A stretch of DNA of 6,127 bases from an uncultured Ruminococcus sp. (GTDB lineage: Bacteria > Bacillota > Clostridia > Oscillospirales > Ruminococcaceae): positions 1 through 6,127 of the forward strand of contig CAMHUJ010000111.1 of the NCBI GenBank assembly GCA_946188175.1, read 5' to 3'. How positions within the stretch are numbered: the first letter of the stretch is position 1; each line of letters starts with the position of its first letter. This document shows, piece after piece, positions 1 to 5,622 of this stretch. Made by a program: the position numbers and the translations under genes. The notes beneath the pieces were generated by a model. The model was not told where the DNA came from and made no database searches. It saw only the letters and a list, made by a program, of their open reading frames with translations.

Positions 1-88
1 CGATCAGCACCGCATCTGCCTTTGCATCACGCGCCGCCGGAGGACATTCAGGCGGCGCGTGATGCAAAGGCAGATGCGGTGCTGATCG
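1..88. repeat. Perfect terminal inverted repeat (38-bp arms, 12-nt loop)
   Basis: Bases 1-38 are the exact reverse complement of bases 51-88, with a 12-nt loop at 39-50. The arm starts at base 1, so it may be longer than the window shows. The right arm (51-88) encodes genuine TrpC sequence. The left arm read in the same frame gives residues (RSAPHLPLHHAP) unlike the SESGI-type segment that normally precedes PEDI in TrpC. A fold-back chimera or an assembler hairpin at a contig end explains this better than a biological palindrome, because a conserved enzyme segment has been replaced. Confidence 0.9.
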
Positions 89-156
89 GTGAGACGCTGA
101 TGCGTGCGCCCGATAAAGCCGCGATGCTGCGATATCTGAAAGGGAACAACGGATGA
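1..156 (+). CDS. trpC: Indole-3-glycerol phosphate synthase, C-terminal fragment
   Basis: This is the end of TrpC, the cytosolic enzyme that decarboxylates and closes the ring of CdRP to give indole-3-glycerol phosphate. The frame is open from base 1, but only 37-156 reads as TrpC: PEDIQAARDAKADAVLIGE, then TLMRAPDKAAM and a short tail ending NNG with stop TGA at 154-156. The VLIGE-LMRA stretch is the family's typical last strand and phosphate-binding turn (usual form LVGE-LMR). The first 12 codons belong to the inverted-repeat artefact and should not be counted as protein. The stop overlaps the trpF start in an ATGA junction, as expected for translational coupling in a trpCF pair. Identification rests on about 40 residues plus the neighbouring trpF, and is firm in that context. 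The catalytic N-terminal part is outside the window. Confidence 0.85.
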   Translation, partial: RSAPHLPLHHAPPEDIQAARDAKADAVLIGETLMRAPDKAAMLRYLKGNNG

Positions 157-752
157 TCAAAATTAAAATCTGCGGTCTGATGCAGCCGCAGGACGCTGCG
201 GCAGTGAACAGTGTTCTGCCCGATTATGCAGGCATGATTCTCTCCCCCGGATTCCGGCGCTCGGTTTCTGCCGAGACGGCACAGGAAATCCGGAAGGCGC
301 TCAAGCCGGAGATTCCGGCGGTCGGCGTGTTTGTCAATTCGCCGTATCAGTTTATCACGGAATTTGCCGAGGCGGGCATCATTCAGTATATTCAGCTGCA
401 CGGCAGCGAGGACGCTTTCTATCTGCGCGGGCTCAAAGCCTGCTGCCGTCTGCCGGTCATTCAGGCGTTCCGCATCCGGTCGGCAGATGATCTGGCGGCT
501 GCAAAGGAATCCGCGGCAGACCTCATTCTGCTCGATTCCGGCACCGGCTCCGGAAAGACCTTTGATCATGCGCTGCTCAGCGGCTTTTCGCGTCCGTATC
601 TGCTCGCTGGCGGTCTTTCGCCGGAGAATATCGGCGGAATCCTCGCGGAGCATAAACCCTACGGCGTCGATATCAGCAGCGGCGTCGAAACAGACGGACA
701 GAAGGACGCCGATAAAATCCGTGCGTTCGTCATAGCCGTCAGAGGAGAATGA
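153..752 (+). CDS. trpF: Phosphoribosylanthranilate isomerase
   Basis: TrpF performs the Amadori rearrangement of N-(5'-phosphoribosyl)anthranilate to CdRP, the step before TrpC, in the cytosol. The 199-residue product has the usual length of a monofunctional (beta/alpha)8 enzyme. Visible motifs in order: KICGL at 5-9 with the catalytic base Cys7, GVFVN at 58-62, QLHG at 81-84, LLD at 126-128 with the likely catalytic acid Asp128, GSGKTFDH at 132-139, LAGGLSPENI at 151-160 and GVDISSGVE at 171-179 (phosphate-binding end of the barrel). No key residue is missing. The ATG overlaps the trpC stop by 4 bases, and AAAGGG at 139-144 lies 8 nt upstream, so this start is well supported. trpC and trpF are separate genes here, unlike the fused form in E. 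coli. The gene is followed by a palindromic repeat rather than directly by trpB. Confidence 0.97.
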   Translation: MIKIKICGLMQPQDAAAVNSVLPDYAGMILSPGFRRSVSAETAQEIRKALKPEIPAVGVFVNSPYQFITEFAEAGIIQYIQLHGSEDAFYLRGLKACCRLPVIQAFRIRSADDLAAAKESAADLILLDSGTGSGKTFDHALLSGFSRPYLLAGGLSPENIGGILAEHKPYGVDISSGVETDGQKDADKIRAFVIAVRGE

Positions 753-754
753 AA

Positions 755-878
755 GAGAAGAATTAGAAATGTGAAATGAGAAATTAGAAATTATGGTGTC
801 GGCTTCGCCGACGGATTATAAATGATGCGGCGAAGCCGCTCCGCAATTTCTAATTCCTAATTTCTAATTCCTAACTCA
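755..878. repeat. Imperfect palindromic intergenic element (MITE/REP-like)
   Basis: Nearly the whole trpF-trpB gap is one long imperfect palindrome. AATTAGAAATT-type units occur at 761-770 (10 of 11 bases) and 782-792, and their reverse complement AATTTCTAATT at 845-855 and 859-869. Inside these lie two GC hairpins: GTCGGC-TTC-GCCGAC at 798-812 and GCGGC-GAA-GCCGC at 827-839. The two are largely complementary to each other (GGCTTCGCC at 801-809, GGCGAAGCC at 829-837), so the element can fold as one long stem or as two side hairpins. The left arm carries a few more bases than the right (around 770-779). The centre is AT-rich (813-825). There is no open reading frame of note. The form resembles the non-autonomous palindromic repeats found between genes in many bacteria; a regulatory role is possible but unproven. 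Confidence 0.75.
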
Positions 879-885
879 TATAATT

Positions 886-890
886 GGAGG
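886..890 (+). promoter_or_regulatory. Ribosome binding site of trpB
   Basis: GGAGG lies 5 nt before ATG at 896. It fixes the trpB start at 896, because the in-frame TTG at 884 lies on top of this site and cannot use it. It gives trpB its own strong initiation signal, needed since the repeat separates it from trpF. Confidence 0.85.
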
Positions 891-895
891 AAATT

Positions 896-2086
896 ATGAC
901 AAATCCGAACGGAAGATTCGGCATTCACGGCGGACAGTATATCCCTGAGACACTGATGAATGCTGTTATTGAGCTCGAACAGGCTTATAATCACTATAAA
1001 AATGACCCGCAGTTCAACGCGGAGCTGACAAAGCTGTTCAATGAATATGCAAACCGTCCGTCGCTGCTCTATTATGCGGAGAAAATGACCCGTGATCTCG
1101 GCGGCGCGAAAATCTATCTCAAGCGCGAGGACCTCAACCATACCGGTGCACACAAGATCAACAACGTGCTCGGTCAGGCGCTGCTCGCAAAGAAAATGGG
1201 CAAGACACGCCTCATCGCCGAGACCGGTGCCGGTCAGCACGGCGTTGCAACTGCAACCGCTGCCGCGCTCATGGGCATGGAATGCGTCGTATTCATGGGC
1301 GAGGAGGATACCAAGCGGCAGGCACTCAATGTCTACCGGATGCGTCTGCTCGGCGCGGAGGTCATCCCTGTGACTTCCGGTACGGCGACGCTCAAGGATG
1401 CCGTTTCCGAGGCGATGCGCGAATGGACAAACCGCATCGACGATACGCACTACTGTCTCGGCTCGGTCATGGGTCCGCATCCGTTCCCGACGATCGTCCG
1501 CGATTTTCAGGCTGTCATTTCCAAGGAGATCAGACAGCAGATTCTTGAAAAAGAAGGCAGACTCCCCGATGTCGTCATGGCATGCGTCGGCGGCGGCTCC
1601 AATGCAATCGGTACCTTCTATCACTTCATTCCGGATGAGGGCGTCAAGCTGATCGGCTGCGAGGCGGCTGGCAGAGGCATCGACACCTTTGAGACCGCGG
1701 CAACCGTCAACACCGGAAAGCTCGGCATCTTCCACGGTATGAAATCCTACTTCTGTCAGGATGAATACGGGCAGATCGCGCCGGTTTACTCGATCTCCGC
1801 AGGTCTCGATTACCCCGGCGTCGGTCCGGAGCACGCATGGCTCCATGATATCGGCAGGGCGGAATATGTCCCCGTCACCGATGATGAGGCGGTCAATGCG
1901 TTTGAGTATCTCTCGCGCACCGAGGGTATCATTCCCGCAATCGAATCAGCACATGCCGTTGCACATGCGGTCAAGATTGCACCGAAGATGAACAAGGATC
2001 AGATCATCGTCATCACGATTTCCGGCAGAGGCGACAAGGACTGCGCGGCAATCGCGCGCTACAGAGGGGAGGATATCCATGAGTAA
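896..2086 (+). CDS. trpB: Tryptophan synthase beta chain
   Basis: TrpB is the PLP enzyme that condenses indole with L-serine to make tryptophan, working as an alpha2-beta2 complex with TrpA in the cytosol. From ATG 896 the product is 396 residues, the usual length of a TrpB1 chain. Numbering matches the Salmonella enzyme closely: HTGAHKINN at 82-90 with His86 and the PLP Schiff-base Lys87, catalytic Glu109 in ETGAGQHG, Arg141 and Asn145 in RQALN, the PLP phosphate loop GGGSNA at 232-237, Asp305 in SAGLDYPGVG, Glu350, and SGRGDKD at 376-382. All residues needed for the beta reaction, the COMM-domain switch and contact with TrpA are present, so it should be fully active. The last 8 bases overlap trpA, indicating coupled translation and equal subunit supply. 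A palindromic repeat lies directly upstream. Confidence 0.98.
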   Translation: MTNPNGRFGIHGGQYIPETLMNAVIELEQAYNHYKNDPQFNAELTKLFNEYANRPSLLYYAEKMTRDLGGAKIYLKREDLNHTGAHKINNVLGQALLAKKMGKTRLIAETGAGQHGVATATAAALMGMECVVFMGEEDTKRQALNVYRMRLLGAEVIPVTSGTATLKDAVSEAMREWTNRIDDTHYCLGSVMGPHPFPTIVRDFQAVISKEIRQQILEKEGRLPDVVMACVGGGSNAIGTFYHFIPDEGVKLIGCEAAGRGIDTFETAATVNTGKLGIFHGMKSYFCQDEYGQIAPVYSISAGLDYPGVGPEHAWLHDIGRAEYVPVTDDEAVNAFEYLSRTEGIIPAIESAHAVAHAVKIAPKMNKDQIIVITISGRGDKDCAAIARYRGEDIHE

Positions 2087-2852
2087 TATCCGCAATGCAT
2101 TCCAAAACGGCAAGGCGTTTATTCCGTTTATCACCTGCGGAGACCCCGATCTCGAAACGACCGGAAAGATCGTCCGCGCAATGGCGGAAGCCGGTGCCGA
2201 TCTCATTGAGCTGGGTATCCCGTTCTCTGACCCGACCGCGGAGGGCCCGGTCATTCAGGGCGCAAATATCCGCGCACTCGCAGGCGGCGTCACGACGGAC
2301 AAAATCTTTGCGTTTGTCGCTGAACTGCGGAAGAATGTCACCGTACCGCTCGTTTTTATGACCTATGCAAATGTCGTATTCTCCTACGGCATCGAGCGCT
2401 TTGCCGCAAAATGTGAGGAAGTCGGCATCGACGGCATCATCCTGCCCGATGTGCCCTATGAGGAAAAGGACGAATTTGCACCGGTCTGCCGCGCACACGG
2501 CGTCGATTTCATCTCGCTGATCGCACCGACCTCCGAGAACCGCATCGCCATGATCGCAAAGGAGGCGGAGGGCTTTATCTATCTTGTTTCCAGCCTCGGC
2601 GTCACCGGTGTGCGCAGTGAGATTCAGACCAATCTCGGCGCGATTGTACAGAAAATCCGCGAGAATTCCGATGTGCCGTGCGCGGTCGGATTCGGCATTT
2701 CCAATCCGGAGCAGGCTGCCAAGGCGGCTGCGGTATCCGACGGCGTGATCGTCGGCTCGGCAATCGTCAGACAGATCGGTGCGCACGGTAAGAATTCTGC
2801 GCCGGTCGTCGGCGAGTTCGTCAGAACGATGAAGCAGGCGATCACGAAATAA
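2079..2852 (+). CDS. trpA: Tryptophan synthase alpha chain
   Basis: TrpA cleaves indole-3-glycerol phosphate to indole and glyceraldehyde-3-phosphate and passes indole through a tunnel to TrpB. The product has 257 residues, about ten fewer than the E. coli chain. Motifs: FITCGDPD at 17-24, ELGIPFSDP at 44-52 with catalytic Glu44 (Glu49 in Salmonella), loop-2 Asp51 (Asp56), PYEEKDEF at 126-133, YLVSSLGVTG at 168-177 (mobile loop 6 with Thr176) and the phosphate-binding GFGIS (204-208) and GVIVGSAIV (222-230). The position of catalytic Asp60 is Glu55 here (TAEGP instead of ADGP), a conservative change; I believe this form occurs in other clostridial TrpA proteins but could not check. The start ATG overlaps trpB by 8 bases and is served by GGGGAGG at 2066-2072, 6 nt upstream. 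The stop is TAA, and no terminator hairpin follows. Confidence 0.97.
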   Translation: MSNIRNAFQNGKAFIPFITCGDPDLETTGKIVRAMAEAGADLIELGIPFSDPTAEGPVIQGANIRALAGGVTTDKIFAFVAELRKNVTVPLVFMTYANVVFSYGIERFAAKCEEVGIDGIILPDVPYEEKDEFAPVCRAHGVDFISLIAPTSENRIAMIAKEAEGFIYLVSSLGVTGVRSEIQTNLGAIVQKIRENSDVPCAVGFGISNPEQAAKAAAVSDGVIVGSAIVRQIGAHGKNSAPVVGEFVRTMKQAITK

Positions 2853-2887
2853 TCCGCAAAACAAATATCACAAGAGGCGGTGTGCTT

Positions 2888-4201
2888 ATGGAGTGGAAAA
2901 CCGATCTCGGACGCGATGTCATTCCGGCAGAGCTGCGCGCATGCTTCGGCAGTGAACTGCATACGTATCTGATCGCAGCCGGCTGCTGCGGCGACGGCGG
3001 CGGCAGTACACCGGATGTCCGCTTCGGGGACGAAATGCTGTGTTACCGGCATCAAACATGTCTTGCGGGCATGGATATCACAAGCGGTGAGATGCACACC
3101 GGCGGTCTGCGGCTCATCTGGTATATGACACCGGATGAAACGCGGTTCCGGAAGCACCCGTTCCGGCAGGATTTTGTCTATCGCGTCAAGGGGTATCCGC
3201 TTGTCAAGGAGCCGCCGCTGCATGGCTTTTATCTCGGCGATGTCTGGCTGCGGGAGATCACGGCGGAGAAAGTGGAGCATCCCTATTTGCAGAGTGTGAT
3301 CGCAAAGCAGTATCCGAAGCAGGTCGGTCCGGCGGAGATTCATCCGGATGTCATGGCGCAGTATGAGCCGGAGCTGCATGAATATCTGATCGCTGCCACG
3401 CATGACGGCAGTGTGTCCGCCTGGGGCTGGCAGGGATTTCCCTGCGACCATTCGATCCGTGCGCAGTCCATGGGCAGCCGCGGTATCATTGACCTGACAA
3501 CCGGTGCGCAGTCCGAGGCGCTGACCTGCGTTACGTGGTATCTCTATGATTCGATACAGACGCCGGACTGCAATTCACCCGACTTTGCAGAAGATACGAT
3601 CTATCGCATCAAAGGCTTTCCGCCGAAAAAGCGCGAGCCCTCGGACAGACTGCGCTTCACGGACGGCGTCTTTGTCCGCGAGATACTCGAAAGCAATGTG
3701 CAGAATGCGTTTTTACAGAAGCTGATCGACGGGTTCAATACAAAGGTCACGGTACAGTCAGATGTGCTCGGTACGCTGGAGCTGAATAAGAGCACAAACT
3801 GGTACAGCAGCATGGTCGAAATGCTCGGCGACAGGCATCTCGTGATCGTGAACGGCGGCGGGGACGGCTTTGCAGAATGCCTGAAAACCGCGGAGACAAT
3901 CGTTTCGGAGATCGAAACCTGGGACCGGTTCTTCCGCGGATACATTGCAGAAAATCTGCTGGAAAGAGCGGACGAAATGTATCAGAATCATCTGGAATGC
4001 GAGGAAAAAGAACCGCATCCGCTGACCGCCGATGTATTCAGGGAGAATCTGAATTTTGAGGACATGGAAATCCTTGCGGACGGCAGCTACCGCGTGCTGT
4101 ATATCCTCTCTCCGGCGCTCTTTGACGACGATCTGCCGTTTGTGCAGCTGACCGGTACAATCGCGGGCGGCGTGCAGGAATCCGAGATCGACTATTCCTG
4201 A
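2888..4201 (+). CDS. Uncharacterised protein: duplicated N-terminal domain plus DUF2262-like C-terminus
   Basis: The product is 437 residues and its function is unknown. There is no signal peptide or membrane segment, so it is probably cytosolic. The first two thirds is an internal duplication: repeat 1 (about residues 23-139) and repeat 2 (about 162-281). Shared landmarks are ELHxYLIAA, a D-[IL]-T-[ST]-G stretch ending in a WY pair, YR-[VI]-KG-[YF]-P, GDVWLREI versus DGVFVREI, and a YLQ/FLQ near the end. The last part (about 290-437) begins LGTLELNKSTNWY, has a charged helical middle (336-375) and ends in a beta-rich stretch. This layout fits my memory of DUF2262 proteins, but the assignment is tentative. 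AAGAGG at 2872-2877 lies 10 nt before ATG 2888. GTG at 2882, only 4 nt after that site, would add two residues and is less likely. It follows trpA by 35 nt with no visible terminator or promoter, so co-transcription with trp is possible. A link to tryptophan synthesis is not shown. Confidence 0.7.
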   Translation: MEWKTDLGRDVIPAELRACFGSELHTYLIAAGCCGDGGGSTPDVRFGDEMLCYRHQTCLAGMDITSGEMHTGGLRLIWYMTPDETRFRKHPFRQDFVYRVKGYPLVKEPPLHGFYLGDVWLREITAEKVEHPYLQSVIAKQYPKQVGPAEIHPDVMAQYEPELHEYLIAATHDGSVSAWGWQGFPCDHSIRAQSMGSRGIIDLTTGAQSEALTCVTWYLYDSIQTPDCNSPDFAEDTIYRIKGFPPKKREPSDRLRFTDGVFVREILESNVQNAFLQKLIDGFNTKVTVQSDVLGTLELNKSTNWYSSMVEMLGDRHLVIVNGGGDGFAECLKTAETIVSEIETWDRFFRGYIAENLLERADEMYQNHLECEEKEPHPLTADVFRENLNFEDMEILADGSYRVLYILSPALFDDDLPFVQLTGTIAGGVQESEIDYS

Positions 4202-4228
4202 AGCAATCAATCGGAAACGGATAAATCT

Positions 4229-5476
4229 ATGAAGAAAAAATCGCACGATCGGACTTGTATTCTTATTATTCTCATATGCACTGCGGTGCTGCATATCGCC
4301 GCATGTTCAAAAGGCTTCTGCGACTGGTATACCGACAATCTCTACCCTTACTGGGCGGAATGGCTCGGCAGACTGAATGCGAAGCTGCCGTTTGTGCTCG
4401 GCGAATGGCTGATCATCCTTGCGGCGGTGCTCGTGCCGGCGGCGCTGATCTTCCTGATTCTGCTGCCGTTTCTGCGCAAAAAGGAGAAATACCGCAAATT
4501 TACTGCGGGCTATTATAAGACGCTGCTCATGATCCTCTGCGGCAGTGTGCTTTACTACTCGCTCGTCTGGGCGGTGCCGTTCCGCGGAACCGTACTCGGA
4601 AAGCCCGAGAAAGGGCTGCGGACAGAATTCTCCTATCAGGAGATCGACGCGCTGATGCGGTATGTCACGGACGGTGCCAATTCCGCTGCGGAGGAGATTG
4701 AGATTCATGCGGACGGTACCGTGGACTTTCCGACGCCGGAGGAGAGCCGCCTGAAAATCGAGGCTGCGCTGCAAAGTCTTTCGGCGGAATATCCGCGGCT
4801 GAACGGCTACTATCCGCCTGTCAAGGATGCATTCAGCTCCGATATCCTGCGGCGAATGGACATCGGCGGCGTGACCTTCCCGTATACCATGGAAGTGCTG
4901 CATGAAAAGTATTATGCGAAAAATCCCGTCGAGCGGCTGGTTGTTGATGCACATGAGCTGACGCATCACATGGGCTTCTATAAGGAGAGCGCTGCGACAT
5001 TTCTTGCCGATCTGGCGCTGTCAAGGAGCGATGACCCGTTCCTGCGGCTTGCCGGATTCAAGGAGATGCAGCTTTATGTGGACACAGATTACTTGGGCGT
5101 GCGAAACGAATACATGGATGCGGTCTCGCAGGAGCATCCGGAGATACCGAGGCCGGACGGCGTCAAGCTGAAGGAGATGCAGCCGGATGAGCGGCAAGCG
5201 CTGCTGAAAAAGATACAGGATGCAGAGGCGCAGTATGCCGGAGAGTATCCCTATCTGAGCCAGAGAGTCTGGGATATCTGCCGTATCGCTGACGGAAACG
5301 AGCTGGATGCCTATGAAGCGGAGTCGCATCCGATTGACGAAATGCCGGCGGTCAGTGAAGCAATCGGCAAGACAGGCGATGCCGGCTGGACGGCACAGTA
5401 TGCTGTGTTGCAGGAGCATACCTATGAAGGCTCTGTACTCCTGATGCTGCAATATTTTGACGGCAAATTGTATTGA
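4229..5476 (+). CDS. DUF3810 family membrane protein with HExxH motif
   Basis: The 415-residue product has three likely membrane helices near the N-terminus (about 9-26, 58-82 and 96-117), then a large soluble domain, probably outside the membrane. The segment around 32-66 (DWYTDNLYPYWAEWLGRLNA, then PFVLGEWL) is the typical opening of DUF3810 proteins. Residues 242-246 are HELTH, followed by a second His (247) and by Glu253 in KESAATF, matching the family's HExxH...E zinc-site pattern; this suggests a membrane-bound zinc metallopeptidase-like enzyme with unknown substrate. The C-terminus (about 395-409) resembles the family end. The start ATG is preceded only by a weak purine-rich site (GGAAACGG, 4213-4220). 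It lies 27 nt after the previous gene, so the two are probably co-transcribed. IAAC at 23-26 looks like a lipobox, but the following two helices argue for a multi-pass protein. Family call is good; activity is inferred. Confidence 0.8.
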   Translation: MKKKSHDRTCILIILICTAVLHIAACSKGFCDWYTDNLYPYWAEWLGRLNAKLPFVLGEWLIILAAVLVPAALIFLILLPFLRKKEKYRKFTAGYYKTLLMILCGSVLYYSLVWAVPFRGTVLGKPEKGLRTEFSYQEIDALMRYVTDGANSAAEEIEIHADGTVDFPTPEESRLKIEAALQSLSAEYPRLNGYYPPVKDAFSSDILRRMDIGGVTFPYTMEVLHEKYYAKNPVERLVVDAHELTHHMGFYKESAATFLADLALSRSDDPFLRLAGFKEMQLYVDTDYLGVRNEYMDAVSQEHPEIPRPDGVKLKEMQPDERQALLKKIQDAEAQYAGEYPYLSQRVWDICRIADGNELDAYEAESHPIDEMPAVSEAIGKTGDAGWTAQYAVLQEHTYEGSVLLMLQYFDGKLY

Positions 5477-5508
5477 AATCCTGCCGGACGGAATTGGAAT
5501 TTTAGCGA

Positions 5509-5530
5509 TTTAACGCTTTTATGCGTTAAA
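5509..5530. promoter_or_regulatory. Palindrome upstream of the DAHP synthase promoter
   Basis: TTTAACGC at 5509-5516 and GCGTTAAA at 5523-5530 are perfect 8-bp arms around a 6-nt AT-rich centre. The site ends 4 bp before the -35 box. No T-run follows either arm on either strand, so a Rho-independent terminator is unlikely. A binding site for a dimeric regulator, or a structured 3' end for the upstream transcript, are the two readings left open. Confidence 0.5.
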
Positions 5531-5533
5531 CGG

Positions 5534-5562
5534 TTGACAAATCCTGAGAAAGTATGTATACT
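5534..5562 (+). promoter_or_regulatory. Sigma-A/sigma-70 type promoter for the DAHP synthase gene
   Basis: A perfect -35 TTGACA at 5534-5539 and a -10 TATACT at 5557-5562 (one mismatch to TATAAT) are separated by the ideal 17 bp. Transcription should start near 5569, giving a leader of about 54 nt before ATG 5623. That is too short for a T-box or a trp leader-peptide attenuator. This is the best promoter in the window and separates the DAHP synthase gene from the upstream genes. Confidence 0.85.
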
Positions 5563-5571
5563 GGTATCAGG
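5543..5571. promoter_or_regulatory. Candidate operator overlapping the -10 box
   Basis: AGTAT at 5551-5555 and ATACT at 5558-5562 form a perfect 5-2-5 palindrome covering the -10 box. Outside it, CCTGA at 5543-5547 and TCAGG at 5567-5571 are also inverted, though offset by one base from the inner centre. A repressor bound here would block RNA polymerase. It does not match the TrpR operator (core ACTAGT) or the TyrR box. TATA-rich -10 boxes are partly self-complementary, so chance is a real alternative. Confidence 0.3.
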
Positions 5572-5605
5572 CGGACAGAGAAAAGTGACAGATATTCCCA
5601 AAGAA

Positions 5606-5611
5606 AAGGAG
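5606..5611 (+). promoter_or_regulatory. Ribosome binding site of the DAHP synthase gene
   Basis: AAGGAG lies 11 nt before ATG 5623 and 14 nt before the next in-frame ATG at 5626. The spacing is on the long side but favours 5623; the two starts differ by a single Met. Confidence 0.7.
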
Positions 5612-5622
5612 TTATCCCCATT

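Noticed and set aside
48..653. 201-codon minus-strand open frame over trpC/trpF
   Set aside because: It runs antisense to two firmly identified trp genes and has no recognisable domain; part of it arises from the inverted-repeat region.
798..839. Rho-independent terminator or attenuator between trpF and trpB
   Set aside because: The two GC hairpins are real, but neither is followed by a T-run, and there is no leader peptide with tryptophan codons.
879..884. Perfect TATAAT just before trpB as a promoter -10
   Set aside because: There is no -35 at the right distance (CCTAAT at 856-861), and transcription would start near 891, after the GGAGG site, leaving trpB without a ribosome binding site.
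884..895. Upstream TTG start for trpB giving 400 residues
   Set aside because: The TTG overlaps the GGAGG ribosome binding site; ATG 896 has ideal 5-nt spacing and gives numbering that matches known TrpB residues.
857..1846. 329-codon minus-strand open frame over trpB
   Set aside because: It is antisense to TrpB, whose catalytic residues are all in place. Long reverse frames are common where third positions are G/C rich. No family features.
2013..3451. Two overlapping minus-strand open frames (2013-2864 and 2624-3451)
   Set aside because: They are shadows of trpA and the following gene: they overlap each other, have no family motifs and their compositions (Arg/Cys/His rich) are typical of antisense reading.
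4295..4306. Lipobox (IAAC) in the DUF3810 protein suggesting a lipoprotein
   Set aside because: Two more membrane helices follow, and the family is multi-pass. Cleavage at Cys26 would remove a helix and part of the conserved N-terminal arrangement; chance match.
5569..5622. T-box or tryptophan-responsive leader before the DAHP synthase gene
   Set aside because: The expected leader is only about 54 nt, with no T-box core sequence, no leader peptide and no terminator/antiterminator pair.
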